DNA of 6,448 bases from Bacteroidales bacterium (lineage in GTDB: Bacteria > Bacteroidota > Bacteroidia > Bacteroidales > GCA-2748055), in contig JAOZLK010000270.1 in the NCBI GenBank assembly GCA_029934875.1, forward strand, positions 1 through 6,448, in the 5' to 3' direction. How positions within the stretch are numbered: position 1 is the first letter of the stretch; each line of letters begins with the position of its first letter. Below, piece by piece: positions 1-6,448 of this stretch. The notes below the pieces were generated by a model. That model saw nothing but the letters and a program-made list of their open reading frames with translations, searched no databases and was not told where the DNA came from. Both the position numbers and the translations under genes were made by a program.

Positions 1-519
1 CTGGAGTACTCATTTGCTTTTTGGCAGTGGGGCTATGTTCCTGCCAGCAAAATTCCCGGACGAAGTGCATGTCCCATGGAATTTATAGAACATATGAACA
101 AGGTAGCCGGCTTTGACTATTTTTCCGATAAATCCATTCTCAAACAGCGGCCTTTTTTCTACCAGGTCCTGACCGAGATGGGTTATTACGGATATGACCT
201 GGCGGAGTTTGAAAAATATATACAGCATGTAAACATTCCGGATTTCAGCTTCACCCTTCCTGAGGAGCTTGAGCTTACCTTCGATTCGACCTTTTCTCTT
301 GAGGTGGATAATTATCTTAGCAAGGAAGCCGATGGCTTCATCTATATCTACGGGGAGTATGATACCTGGTCGGCTACCGCCGTAAGCTCAACAGGCAACA
401 CCCAGTCAAGGATTTTTTATAAGGAGGGTGGATCTCACAGAACCCGCATCAGCAATATGCCTCCGGATCAAAGAAAGGAAGTTTATGAGACACTCCAACA
501 CTACCTCAAACAAAATTAA
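1..519 (+). CDS. Family S37 (PS-10 type) serine peptidase, C-terminal part
   Basis: This is the last 172 residues of a secreted-type serine aminopeptidase of MEROPS family S37, known from Streptomyces tripeptidyl aminopeptidases and common in Bacteroidota. The reading frame is open from base 1, so the start and the catalytic serine lie outside the window; the internal ATG at 76 is not the true start because family-like sequence (LEYSFAFWQWGY) precedes it. Visible family marks are that aromatic segment at visible residues 1-12, YGEYDTWSA at 117-125 with the probable catalytic Asp121, and GGSHRTRI at 143-150 with the probable catalytic His146. These fit the alpha/beta-hydrolase order Ser-Asp-His. 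The protein ends normally with a TAA. Any signal peptide or lipobox would be upstream. It is the only + strand gene here and faces the dnaN block tail to tail, so it is a separate transcription unit. The family call is from motif memory; substrate preference cannot be read. Confidence 0.8.
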   Translation: MEYSFAFWQWGYVPASKIPGRSACPMEFIEHMNKVAGFDYFSDKSILKQRPFFYQVLTEMGYYGYDLAEFEKYIQHVNIPDFSFTLPEELELTFDSTFSLEVDNYLSKEADGFIYIYGEYDTWSATAVSSTGNTQSRIFYKEGGSHRTRISNMPPDQRKEVYETLQHYLKQN

Positions 520-541
520 CTGAGCACTATCACCTGGGTAC

Positions 542-1153
542 TTATTTTACAGGAAAATCCATCAGCTTCTCCCCTTCCAGGTAGGCTTCCAGTCTGTCGT
601 TGACCGCAACGGGACCAACCCCGGCAGGAGTCCCGGTGTAGATCAAATCCCCTGTCTTCAGGGTCATAAAGCGAGAAACATAGGCAATGATCTTTTCAAA
701 GGAGAAGATCATTAGTGAAGTGTTCCCTTCCTGCGCCCTATTTCCGTTAATATCCAGGGTGAAAGAGAGCTCGTGAATATCTTTAAACTTTGAAACCGGC
801 AGAAACTCACTAATAGGCGCTGAGTAATCGAAGCCTTTGGCTATCTCCCAGGGAAGCCCCTTTTTCTTTTGTTCATCCTGGAGATCCCTGGCGGTGAAGT
901 CAAGCCCAAGGGCTATTTCACTGAAGTAGCGGCTGGCATATTTCTCTTCAATGCTTCTTCCAAGCCTGTCGATACGAATAACAACCTCAAGCTCATGGTG
1001 TACATTGTTCGAAAAATCGGGGTAGAAAAAGGGCCGGTTGTTTATAACCAGGGCTGAATCGGGTTTCATGAAAAAAACGGGCCTGGTGGGAACATCGTTG
1101 TTGAGTTCCTTTGCGTGTGCCACATAGTTCCTTCCGATACAGATGATCTTCAT
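542..1153 (-). CDS. Fumarylacetoacetate hydrolase family protein, FAHD1/YcgM-like
   Basis: A 203-residue single-domain FAH-fold enzyme, close in length to the cytosolic FAHD1/YcgM group. Known members act on small 2-oxo acids (acylpyruvate hydrolysis, oxaloacetate decarboxylation or tautomerisation) using Mg or Mn. The metal ligands are visible: Glu54 and Glu56 in HHELE, and Asp85 in GLDFTARD. Residues lining up with FAHD1 catalytic ones are also present: His13 and Glu16 of the lid (YVAHAKEL), Lys106 (IAKGFDY), and the TGTPAGVG loop at 173-180. I chose the ATG at 1153 because MKIICIGRNY is the family's usual N-terminus. An in-frame ATG at 1234 would add 27 unrelated residues inside the exonuclease gene. 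The start lies 5 bp after the exonuclease stop, so the gene is co-transcribed with it and probably with dnaN. No functional link to replication is evident. Which 2-oxo acid it uses is not decided by sequence. Confidence 0.92.
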   Translation of the reverse strand: MKIICIGRNYVAHAKELNNDVPTRPVFFMKPDSALVINNRPFFYPDFSNNVHHELEVVIRIDRLGRSIEEKYASRYFSEIALGLDFTARDLQDEQKKKGLPWEIAKGFDYSAPISEFLPVSKFKDIHELSFTLDINGNRAQEGNTSLMIFSFEKIIAYVSRFMTLKTGDLIYTGTPAGVGPVAVNDRLEAYLEGEKLMDFPVK

Positions 1154-1158
1154 TCTGC

Positions 1159-1923
1159 TTACTTTTTGGAGTTTAGCTTTATACTGGTGAGAACCTTCTT
1201 GGTATAGAGCGGGAAATCTCCCTTCATCATCCATCCGTAATAGCCAGGGTCATTGGCCAGAACATCAGCGACGGGTTTTCCCTTGTGCTTACCGAAATTG
1301 AAGACTTCAACATCCTCATCATTATAAATAATCCTCCCGGCAAAGTCAACATTGCGGTTATGTGCAGAAAACTCGGCCAGCATGCCAATATCATTTTCCA
1401 GGTTGGAATAACGTTCGAGCTGGGCCTGGAGGATTTCATAGGTGGCCATGGTATCAGCTTCTGCCGAATGGGCATCTTTAAGCTCTTTTCCAAGAAAGAA
1501 CTTGCTGGCCGCGGCCAGGGTTCTTTGTTCCATCTTCATGAAGATAATCTGGACATCCACAAACTTTCTCCGCATGAGGTCGATTTCAATGCCTGCCCTC
1601 AGGAACTCCTCAGCCAGCAGTGGAATATCAAATTTCACAGAATTATATCCTGCCAGGTCGCAACCCTCAAAATCACGCGCAATGGTTTTTCCAAGCTCGT
1701 TAAAGCCGGGAGAGTCCTTCACATCATCATCACTTATGCCATGGATATTGCTTGCCTCCTGGGGAATAGGTCTCCCAGGATTAACACGCAGAGTCCTTGA
1801 ACTTTCATTGCCGTTAAGGTCTATCCTCAGATAGGAAATCTCCACAATACGGTCGGAAGCAACATTGATTCCTGTGGTCTCCAGGTCAAAAAAGATAATG
1901 GGATTCTTAAGATTTAGCTTCAT
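1159..1923 (-). CDS. DEDDh 3'-5' exonuclease with ExoX-like C-terminal module
   Basis: A 254-residue cytoplasmic nuclease of the DnaQ (RNase T/epsilon) superfamily. All DEDDh catalytic residues are visible: Asp13 and Glu15 in FFDLETTG (ExoI), Asp99 in GYNSVKFDIPLL (ExoII), and His152 and Asp157 in HSAEADT (ExoIII). The family uses two metal ions to release nucleotides from 3' ends. A helical linker (about 165-190) leads to a second module at about 205-245, FNFGKHKGKPVADVL followed by YYGWMMKGDFP. It resembles the C-terminal domain of exodeoxyribonuclease X-like proteins, so this is not a plain DNA polymerase III epsilon. The usual automatic label would be 'DNA polymerase III subunit epsilon'; I prefer '3'-5' exonuclease', because Bacteroidota normally carry several paralogues and the proofreading role is unproven. 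The start is 3 bp after the dnaN stop (TAA-GGG-ATG) and the stop is 5 bp before the FAH gene, which indicates one transcript. Role in proofreading, repair or 3' trimming is inference from the neighbour. Confidence 0.9.
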   Translation of the reverse strand: MKLNLKNPIIFFDLETTGINVASDRIVEISYLRIDLNGNESSRTLRVNPGRPIPQEASNIHGISDDDVKDSPGFNELGKTIARDFEGCDLAGYNSVKFDIPLLAEEFLRAGIEIDLMRRKFVDVQIIFMKMEQRTLAAASKFFLGKELKDAHSAEADTMATYEILQAQLERYSNLENDIGMLAEFSAHNRNVDFAGRIIYNDEDVEVFNFGKHKGKPVADVLANDPGYYGWMMKGDFPLYTKKVLTSIKLNSKK

Positions 1924-1926
1924 CCC

Positions 1927-3057
1927 TTAATAATTGATCATCATGGGCATGAGCAGCATGAGCGTGTCCTCGTTCTCATTGGCTATTTCACTGGGAAGTA
2001 AGATTCCGGCCCTGGTGGGATCGCTCAATTCCAGGATCACATCGTTCGAGGCCAGGTTGGCAAGAATCTCGATAAGGAAAGTTGACTTGAAGCCAATCTC
2101 CATATCGTCTCCATCGTACTGGCAACTTAGCCTTTCGTTTGCCGAGATAGAAAAATCGATATCCTGGGCTGAAATATCCAGCAGGTTGCCCTTAAAAGCC
2201 AGTTTCACCAGGTTGCTGGCCTGATTCGAAAAGACCGATACCCTTTTAAGCGTATTGTAGAGCGAGAGCCGGTCGATGGTCACTTTAAAAGGATTGTTGG
2301 CGGGAATCACTGAATTATAACTTGGATAGTTCCCCTCCACCAGCCTACATACAAGCTTGTAGTTGGTCAGGGTGAAAGAAGCGTTCCGGTCATCAAATTC
2401 AAGAATAATGTTATTCTCTTCCCTGGGTAAAATATTTTTCAATAGTGCGGCAGGCTTCTTGGGGAGAATGAAGCTTGAAACCTGGGATGCTGAAGCATCT
2501 GTTCTCTTGTAACGCACAAGCTTATGGGCATCGGAGGCCACAAAGGTGATGTCATCCGTCGAAAGCTCCAGGAAAATACCGTTCATTACGGGCCTCAACT
2601 CGTCATCTGCAGTTGCAAACAAGGTTTTTGTAATGCCTGTAAGAAGGAGATCCTTCTCAAGCTCCAGGTGCTGTTTTATGTCATCCTTAAGAACCGGCAT
2701 CTGGGGAAACTCAGCACCATTTTGCCCCATAATGGAAAATTTTCCATTTTCACTCTGAATCACGATGGCGAGGGTCTCAGTGTTTACTTCAAAGGTCAGT
2801 GGAATGTCCGGAAACTCCTTCAGCGTATCGTTAAGAATACGTGCTGGCACTGCAATTACCCCGGTCCCTTCGGTATTCTCCAGTTGGATTTGGGTAATCA
2901 GTGTTGATTCCAGGTCCGAAGCTGTAATCTCCAATTTCCCCTCCTCAAGGGAAAAAAGAAAATTATCCAGAATTGGCAGTGTATTTTTTGAACTTATAAC
3001 ACGACTGATGGCCTGCAGATAGCCCAACAGTTCCATGCTGGAGACAACAAATTTCAT
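1927..3057 (-). CDS. dnaN: DNA polymerase III subunit beta (sliding clamp)
   Basis: The 376-residue protein is full length for a bacterial beta clamp, a ring-shaped dimer that encircles DNA and tethers the replicative polymerase and repair proteins. Three repeated clamp folds are expected at about 1-125, 130-250 and 255-376. Family marks are the N-terminus SRVISSKNTLPILDNFLF (18-35), GAEFPQMP (114-121), RPVMNGIFLEL (155-165), DAHKLVRY (176-183), EGNYPSYNSVIP (241-252) and the C-terminal LLMPMMINY (368-376). The last corresponds to the MPMRL end of the E. coli clamp that helps form the partner-binding pocket. The start at 3057 places the family's MKF N-terminus at once; there is no clear Shine-Dalgarno, only an AT-rich leader, as is common in Bacteroidota. 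dnaA is not adjacent in this window. The gene is followed after 3 bp by the exonuclease. Nothing appears truncated or degraded. Confidence 0.98.
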   Translation of the reverse strand: MKFVVSSMELLGYLQAISRVISSKNTLPILDNFLFSLEEGKLEITASDLESTLITQIQLENTEGTGVIAVPARILNDTLKEFPDIPLTFEVNTETLAIVIQSENGKFSIMGQNGAEFPQMPVLKDDIKQHLELEKDLLLTGITKTLFATADDELRPVMNGIFLELSTDDITFVASDAHKLVRYKRTDASASQVSSFILPKKPAALLKNILPREENNIILEFDDRNASFTLTNYKLVCRLVEGNYPSYNSVIPANNPFKVTIDRLSLYNTLKRVSVFSNQASNLVKLAFKGNLLDISAQDIDFSISANERLSCQYDGDDMEIGFKSTFLIEILANLASNDVILELSDPTRAGILLPSEIANENEDTLMLLMPMMINY

Positions 3058-3117
3058 GAGTGTTTGCTTTTTTAAAAATATATATCAATAATCCATCAAT
3101 TATACAAAAAAAAAACG
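3058..3117 (-). promoter_or_regulatory. AT-rich gap before dnaN, possible promoter
   Basis: These 60 bp are the only real intergenic gap within the - strand block and are far richer in A+T than the flanks. Read on the - strand they begin with a run of ten T (3115-3106), then TTTG ending at 3105, and about 22 bp later TATATTTT (3082-3075). This loosely resembles the Bacteroidota promoter elements TTTG (-33) and TAnnTTTG (-7), but the last base and the spacing are imperfect. A dnaN promoter here is plausible because clamp genes are often expressed independently, and the T tract could also act as an upstream element. Alternatively it is simply an AT-rich leader within one long operon. No strong hairpin precedes the T run, so I do not call a terminator. 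Confidence 0.3.
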
Positions 3118-4089
3118 TCAATGGCGCAAGGAGTTATCCCCAAAATAAGCAGGAAAACCGCGCATCAGCACATCCAGGTAGATATATTTTATAAGCAAGG
3201 GTTCGGGACTCATATTATGAATCACCAGCGCCCTGAACATGTGTGCCAGCTCACCCTTCTCCCCGGGGAGAGAATAGACCTGCATTCTGTGTTGCTCACC
3301 TTCGACGGACTCTACATATATACTGGCGAGCCATCTTTTATCCATCTCCTCTACTGAAAACTCATAATCCATTTTCCTGGCCTTCGCTTCATAGCGAATG
3401 GAAGTGAAATAGGTAAAAAGCATCCGAATCGATTCCTCGTCAAGAACTTCCATGGGAATCAGCTCGTGCGAGCCCGCTAGCTCGCAACGAATACTATCTG
3501 CATCAGACCTGGTAAACCTGAAAGGGGGGCTCCCTTTTTTCTCCACCTCAATCAGCCTGATTTCCTTTGGGAGCAAATCTATAATCAGATGATCCAGGTA
3601 GTGCTCAGCTGAATCTGAAAAAACCTGATCCAGATTCAGTTCAGGGTAAGCGGGTAAAGAAACAGCATATACCCTCTCAGAGCCGGTTGGCTGTAGGAGA
3701 AAGCCTCCATCCCTGCTCATGGCTACATATTGCAGGACTAGCTTCTCTGAGCTTAAATACGAGACCTGTTTCGCAGCTTCATCGTCCCAATCCGACAGGT
3801 CGGTGCGGACTGCATCCACCTGCAGCCTTCCGGCTGCAAAGAGAAGATTCTCTACGCTTACCTGGCTAGCCCTTTCACCACCCGGAAGGAACCAGTCCTC
3901 CCCGCTGCGGATTAATTCAACGCTTCCCATGGGGCCTGAGATCAGAATCTGATCAACTTTCGCCGGCTCTGTCAATTTAATCTGCCTGTCCTTCTTCTGT
4001 GTTGATCCCCAAGGATTCACAAAAACCAGGATCAGGACCGAAATAATGAAAAGTACGACAACTACTCCCGGGAATGGCCCGGATTTCAT
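3118..4089 (-). CDS. DUF4340-like membrane-anchored protein, partner of GldFG
   Basis: A 323-residue protein with one N-terminal membrane helix at about 8-24 (VVVVLFIISVLILVFV) and a large soluble part that should lie outside the cytoplasmic membrane. After the helix, VDQILISGPMGSVELIRSG with EDWFLPGG (45-70) has the alternating pattern at the start of DUF4340 domains, proteins of unknown activity typically encoded beside GldG-type ABC auxiliary proteins. The C-terminus (KYIYLDVLMRGFPAYFGD, 301-318) is unlike anything catalytic that I recognise. It starts one base after the gldFG stop (TAA-G-ATG), so translation is probably coupled. An alternative ATG at 4101 would add MHIK and overlap gldFG by 11 bp; it has AAGGA about 9 bp upstream, so it remains possible. 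The still longer reading from 4164 is rejected, being cysteine-rich and overlapping. Function is unknown; a structural or substrate-handling role in the same ABC system is inferred from position. Confidence 0.75.
   Translation of the reverse strand: MKSGPFPGVVVVLFIISVLILVFVNPWGSTQKKDRQIKLTEPAKVDQILISGPMGSVELIRSGEDWFLPGGERASQVSVENLLFAAGRLQVDAVRTDLSDWDDEAAKQVSYLSSEKLVLQYVAMSRDGGFLLQPTGSERVYAVSLPAYPELNLDQVFSDSAEHYLDHLIIDLLPKEIRLIEVEKKGSPPFRFTRSDADSIRCELAGSHELIPMEVLDEESIRMLFTYFTSIRYEAKARKMDYEFSVEEMDKRWLASIYVESVEGEQHRMQVYSLPGEKGELAHMFRALVIHNMSPEPLLIKYIYLDVLMRGFPAYFGDNSLRH
3467..3486. repeat. Inverted repeat inside the DUF4340-like gene
   Basis: A perfect 7-bp inverted repeat, TGCGAGC (3467-3473) and GCTCGCA (3480-3486), is separated by 6 bp. 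A competing 5-bp arm GCTCG at 3462-3466 can pair with CGAGC at 3469-3473 around a 2-bp spacer too tight for an RNA loop. It is entirely coding (residues around CELAGSHEL), so it may be a by-product of repeated Glu-Leu and Ala/Ser codons. No T run follows on either strand, so it is not a terminator. Confidence 0.4.
3821..3838 (-). repeat. Perfect 7-bp hairpin with GNRA-type loop in coding sequence
   Basis: TGCAGCC (3821-3827) and GGCTGCA (3832-3838) pair perfectly. In the - strand mRNA the four-base loop reads GGAA, which fits the GNRA tetraloop rule, so the hairpin should be unusually stable for its size. It lies in the DUF4340-like gene at the codons for residues about 85-91 (AAGRLQ). No U run follows, so termination is unlikely. 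Chance, given the GC-rich Ala/Gly/Arg codons, is the default explanation. Confidence 0.45.
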
Positions 4090-4090
4090 C

Positions 4091-6448
4091 TTAATGTGCA
4101 TATTTTCTTTTCCTTGCAAACTGAAACAGAATGCCCAACAACACGACAAGCAACAGGGGGGCAAGAGAATTAATCAACTTCCAGGCTAGCAGGCGGTCCT
4201 TCTGGCCAATGATCTCGCGGTTCAGCAAACGCAGTTTAAACTCTTTGGACCTGAGTTCCATGATCCCGGTCTCATCGCACATCATATTGATCGCATTCAT
4301 TACGAACTCCAGGTTTCCAAAAGTCTGCTTGGTATAAGGGTCATATCCCAGTTTTTCAGGCCGGAGGTAGCCCTGTTCAAAACTCACTGCATTGGCAGGT
4401 ATATCACCGTCGGTTACCACCAGGACTGATGTGGGCAAACTTTCTGACACCACCTTTTCCGGTTTGGGATATACTCCCTCGGGAGGAGAATAATTCTTAT
4501 AGAGGGAAGTAAATACACCTTCGAGTAAAACTGCAACAGGTAAGCCGGAATCTTTATAAAGTGCAGGATCGGGCTGAACCATGACCTCCTCCATGCTGAT
4601 ATACAAGGGAACCTCCCTTCTTCTGCTGCTGGCTGAGGAGGACAGGAGGACAGTGGCAGAAGTTCCCCTGTCACCGGTCCCAAGTGTATCCATCGTTGAA
4701 GCAAATTCGGCCTTTACATAATTCAGCCCCCGGGTAAGCGGATGTGAGGGATTGCCTGCAAGTAAGGGATAATAAACCCAGGGCATCAGGCTGAAGCGCG
4801 CCTCTTCCCCGCTTGAGGCAGTATTCACCGGAACTGCGCTGCATTGCATATCAGCAAGGATATTATAGTTGACCCGCACACCATATTTGAAAAGCAGGTC
4901 CTCCAGACCCACCTGCATTGCCAGGGCCACAGTTGTCCCTCCCGACAGGCTGTCGGCAAAGGGATTCACCGGATCCAGGAAGAAGAGGATCTTACCTCCG
5001 TTCATAAGGTACTGGTCAAGTGCAAATTTGTCCGCCTCACTGAACATTCGGGTGGGCCGGGCCACAATCAGGGCCTTATAATTTTTAAGTGCTTCGGTAT
5101 TACCATTGATATAGCCACGATCAACCTGGAAAAAGTTCTTCAACTCATCCATAAGGCTAAAGGTTTCTAAGGAATCAAGTTCGCCATGCCCCTCGATAAA
5201 AGCAATGCGGGGGATTTCTTCCAGGGTGAGGCTGTGAATGGCACTCATGAACTCATACTCAAGGGTCTGGATGGAATTATTCAGGTTCATCTCGTGCGAA
5301 AGGGAGGGCTTATTCTTCAAAAGGTTAACCGGCATGGAGTATTCTCCATAGGAAACCATGGCACCGGGGAATATGATCCTGGCAGTTTTCCCTCCTTCCC
5401 GGTCGCTTATTTGTATGGATGTTACATTCAGGCCCTGGTCATAAAGCTGGCCGATCATCCGGCTGCGAATCTCCTCATCGGGTTCATCATAGAGGTTTAC
5501 AAATTCATATTGCAGGTTCTCTCCGGCCCATGCCCTGCATTCATCCATCATATCCTCAATATGATTTCGGAAGTTAACAAACTCCGAGGGCATTTCACCT
5601 TCCAGGTAAATCCGCACAAACACAACACCATCAAGGTTTTCCAGGACTTCCCTGGTGTTTTGCGAGAGAGAGTATTTTTTCTCAGAGCTCAGATCGACCC
5701 TGAAGAATTTCATTCCTGAGAACACCGAAATTACGGCCACCACAAAGAGAATGGCGGCCCCTTCAAGCAGGGTTTTGCGCTGCCGGTGCCGACCCTGTAA
5801 AACAATCCTGGCAGCCTGCAGAAAAATGATGATTACCAGGGCAAAATAGAGGATATCCCTCGAATCGAGCACCCCCCTGCTCATGGAGTTGTAGTGGTAC
5901 GTGATTCCTGCGCGGGAAACCAGCAGCGCCATTTTTCCTGAACCCAGGCTATCACCCAAAAAAGCAAAGCCCTGAAACATCACAAAGGAGAGCAATACTG
6001 CGATTAAAAATGCCACAATCTGGTTCCCGGTTATGGAAGAAGAGAAGAGCCCTATGGCAGCGTAGATTCCTCCCAGGAAAAGAAGCCCCAGGTAAGAGCC
6101 CCAGGTAGCGCCCATATCCATATTGCCAACCGGACTGCCCATACGCGAAACAGACCAAAACCATACCAGTGTGGGAAGCAGGGAGAACAGTACGAGCACC
6201 CAGGAGGCAAGGAATTTGGCAAATATAATCTGGAATTCACTCACAGGCCTGGTCCAGAGGAGATCCATGGTGCCGGAACGTTTCTCCTCGGAAATCATCC
6301 TCATGGTAATTGCAGGAACCAGGAAGAGAAAGATCCATGGGGCAAGCACAAAGAGTGAATCGAGGGTGGCATACCCGCCCGATATCAGGTTCAGGGGATT
6401 GCTGAACAGCCAGATAAAAGAACAGTTGGCCATTAGAAATACCAGGAT
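4091..6448 (-). CDS. GldF-GldG fusion: ABC-2 permease joined to periplasmic auxiliary domain, 5' partial
   Basis: The frame is open to the right edge, giving 785 visible residues; by comparison with GldF roughly 15-25 N-terminal residues are missing. The ATG at 6433 is internal, since the preceding ILVFL continues the first membrane helix. Residues 1 to about 220 are GldF-like, an ABC-2 permease with about six helices: LAPWIFLFLVPAITMR (35-50), SEEKRSGTMDLLWTRP (53-68) and RGVLDSRD (191-198). A basic linker (GRHRQRK) follows, then the GldG part: helix at about 228-246, an ABC auxiliary domain with FIEGHGELDS (417-426) and YLMNGGKILFFLDPV (480-494), later marks LEGVFTSLYKN, LGYDPYT, FGNLEFVMNAINMMCD and LRSKEFKLRLL, a final helix at about 758-778 and a basic tail KRKYAH. 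In Flavobacterium johnsoniae GldF and GldG are separate proteins that with the ATPase GldA are required for gliding. Here no stop or start separates them. The transported substrate is unknown, and motility of this organism cannot be inferred from this gene alone. Confidence 0.9.
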   Translation of the reverse strand: MLVFLMANCSFIWLFSNPLNLISGGYATLDSLFVLAPWIFLFLVPAITMRMISEEKRSGTMDLLWTRPVSEFQIIFAKFLASWVLVLFSLLPTLVWFWSVSRMGSPVGNMDMGATWGSYLGLLFLGGIYAAIGLFSSSITGNQIVAFLIAVLLSFVMFQGFAFLGDSLGSGKMALLVSRAGITYHYNSMSRGVLDSRDILYFALVIIIFLQAARIVLQGRHRQRKTLLEGAAILFVVAVISVFSGMKFFRVDLSSEKKYSLSQNTREVLENLDGVVFVRIYLEGEMPSEFVNFRNHIEDMMDECRAWAGENLQYEFVNLYDEPDEEIRSRMIGQLYDQGLNVTSIQISDREGGKTARIIFPGAMVSYGEYSMPVNLLKNKPSLSHEMNLNNSIQTLEYEFMSAIHSLTLEEIPRIAFIEGHGELDSLETFSLMDELKNFFQVDRGYINGNTEALKNYKALIVARPTRMFSEADKFALDQYLMNGGKILFFLDPVNPFADSLSGGTTVALAMQVGLEDLLFKYGVRVNYNILADMQCSAVPVNTASSGEEARFSLMPWVYYPLLAGNPSHPLTRGLNYVKAEFASTMDTLGTGDRGTSATVLLSSSASSRRREVPLYISMEEVMVQPDPALYKDSGLPVAVLLEGVFTSLYKNYSPPEGVYPKPEKVVSESLPTSVLVVTDGDIPANAVSFEQGYLRPEKLGYDPYTKQTFGNLEFVMNAINMMCDETGIMELRSKEFKLRLLNREIIGQKDRLLAWKLINSLAPLLLVVLLGILFQFARKRKYAH

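Noticed and set aside
1154..1234. Longer FAH reading starting at the ATG at 1234
   Set aside because: The extra 27 residues lie inside the exonuclease gene and do not resemble the family; MKIICIGRNY from 1153 is the normal FAH-family N-terminus.
1285..1834. Two long + strand open frames opposite the exonuclease gene (171 and 130 codons)
   Set aside because: They are antisense shadows of a gene with complete catalytic motifs; their translations show no recognisable domain.
909..1994. Shared 13-mer ggctatttcactg at about 910 and 1980
   Set aside because: Both copies encode the same short peptide (SEIA) in unrelated genes and the flanks do not match, so this is coincidence rather than a repeat element.
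3106..3150. Rho-independent terminator after the DUF4340-like gene (T10 run on the - strand)
   Set aside because: The T run is good, but the only hairpin nearby is a 4-bp stem with a G-U pair (about 3130-3141), separated from the run by more than 10 bases.
4102..4164. Longer DUF4340-like reading starting at 4164
   Set aside because: It would overlap the end of gldFG by more than 70 bp and add an atypical cysteine-rich stretch before the helix; compact starts at 4089 or 4101 fit better.
5186..5719. + strand open frame of 177 codons opposite gldFG
   Set aside because: It lies wholly antisense to clearly conserved GldG sequence and has no family resemblance or start signal.
1..6448. Mobile element, CRISPR array, phage or defence genes
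   Set aside because: No transposase, terminal inverted repeats, spaced direct repeats or nuclease-helicase type genes are visible; the window is filled by housekeeping and transporter genes.

Overview
The window looks like a chromosomal segment from a member of the Bacteroidota, most plausibly a Bacteroidales/Marinilabiliales-type organism. The support is a GldF/GldG gliding-type ABC transporter protein, a DnaN with the Bacteroidota-style C-terminus, an S37-type peptidase, and start codons without consistent Shine-Dalgarno sequences. Assignment below phylum is inference. I see no insertion sequences, CRISPR arrays, tRNA or rRNA genes, or phage genes.

Layout. Positions 1-519 (+ strand) are the 3' end of a family S37 serine peptidase gene whose start lies before the window. 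It converges, with only 22 bp between, on a block that fills the rest of the window on the - strand. In transcription order (right to left) this block is: a fused gldF-gldG gene (6448 to 4091, start beyond the right edge); a DUF4340-like membrane-anchored protein (4089 to 3118) one base later; a 60-bp AT-rich gap that may carry a promoter; dnaN, the sliding clamp (3057 to 1927); a DEDDh 3'-5' exonuclease with an ExoX-like C-terminal module (1923 to 1159) after 3 bp; and a FAHD1-like fumarylacetoacetate hydrolase family enzyme (1153 to 542) after 5 bp. Coding density is very high, and no gene-free stretch exceeds 60 bp.

How the genes work together. The gldFG and DUF4340-like genes encode the membrane and periplasmic parts of one ABC-type system; the ATPase is not in view. 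dnaN and the exonuclease are both DNA-metabolism genes and are almost certainly co-transcribed with the FAH enzyme, because the gaps of 3 and 5 bp leave no room for separate promoters. Whether the transporter pair and the dnaN group share one transcript depends on the 60-bp gap.

Assessment. This is mostly an ordinary core-genome region, and I find no strong sign of an undescribed system. The items most worth a second look are the single-chain GldF-GldG architecture with its DUF4340-like partner, the dnaN-exonuclease coupling, the AT-rich gap before dnaN, and two strong hairpins inside the DUF4340-like coding sequence.
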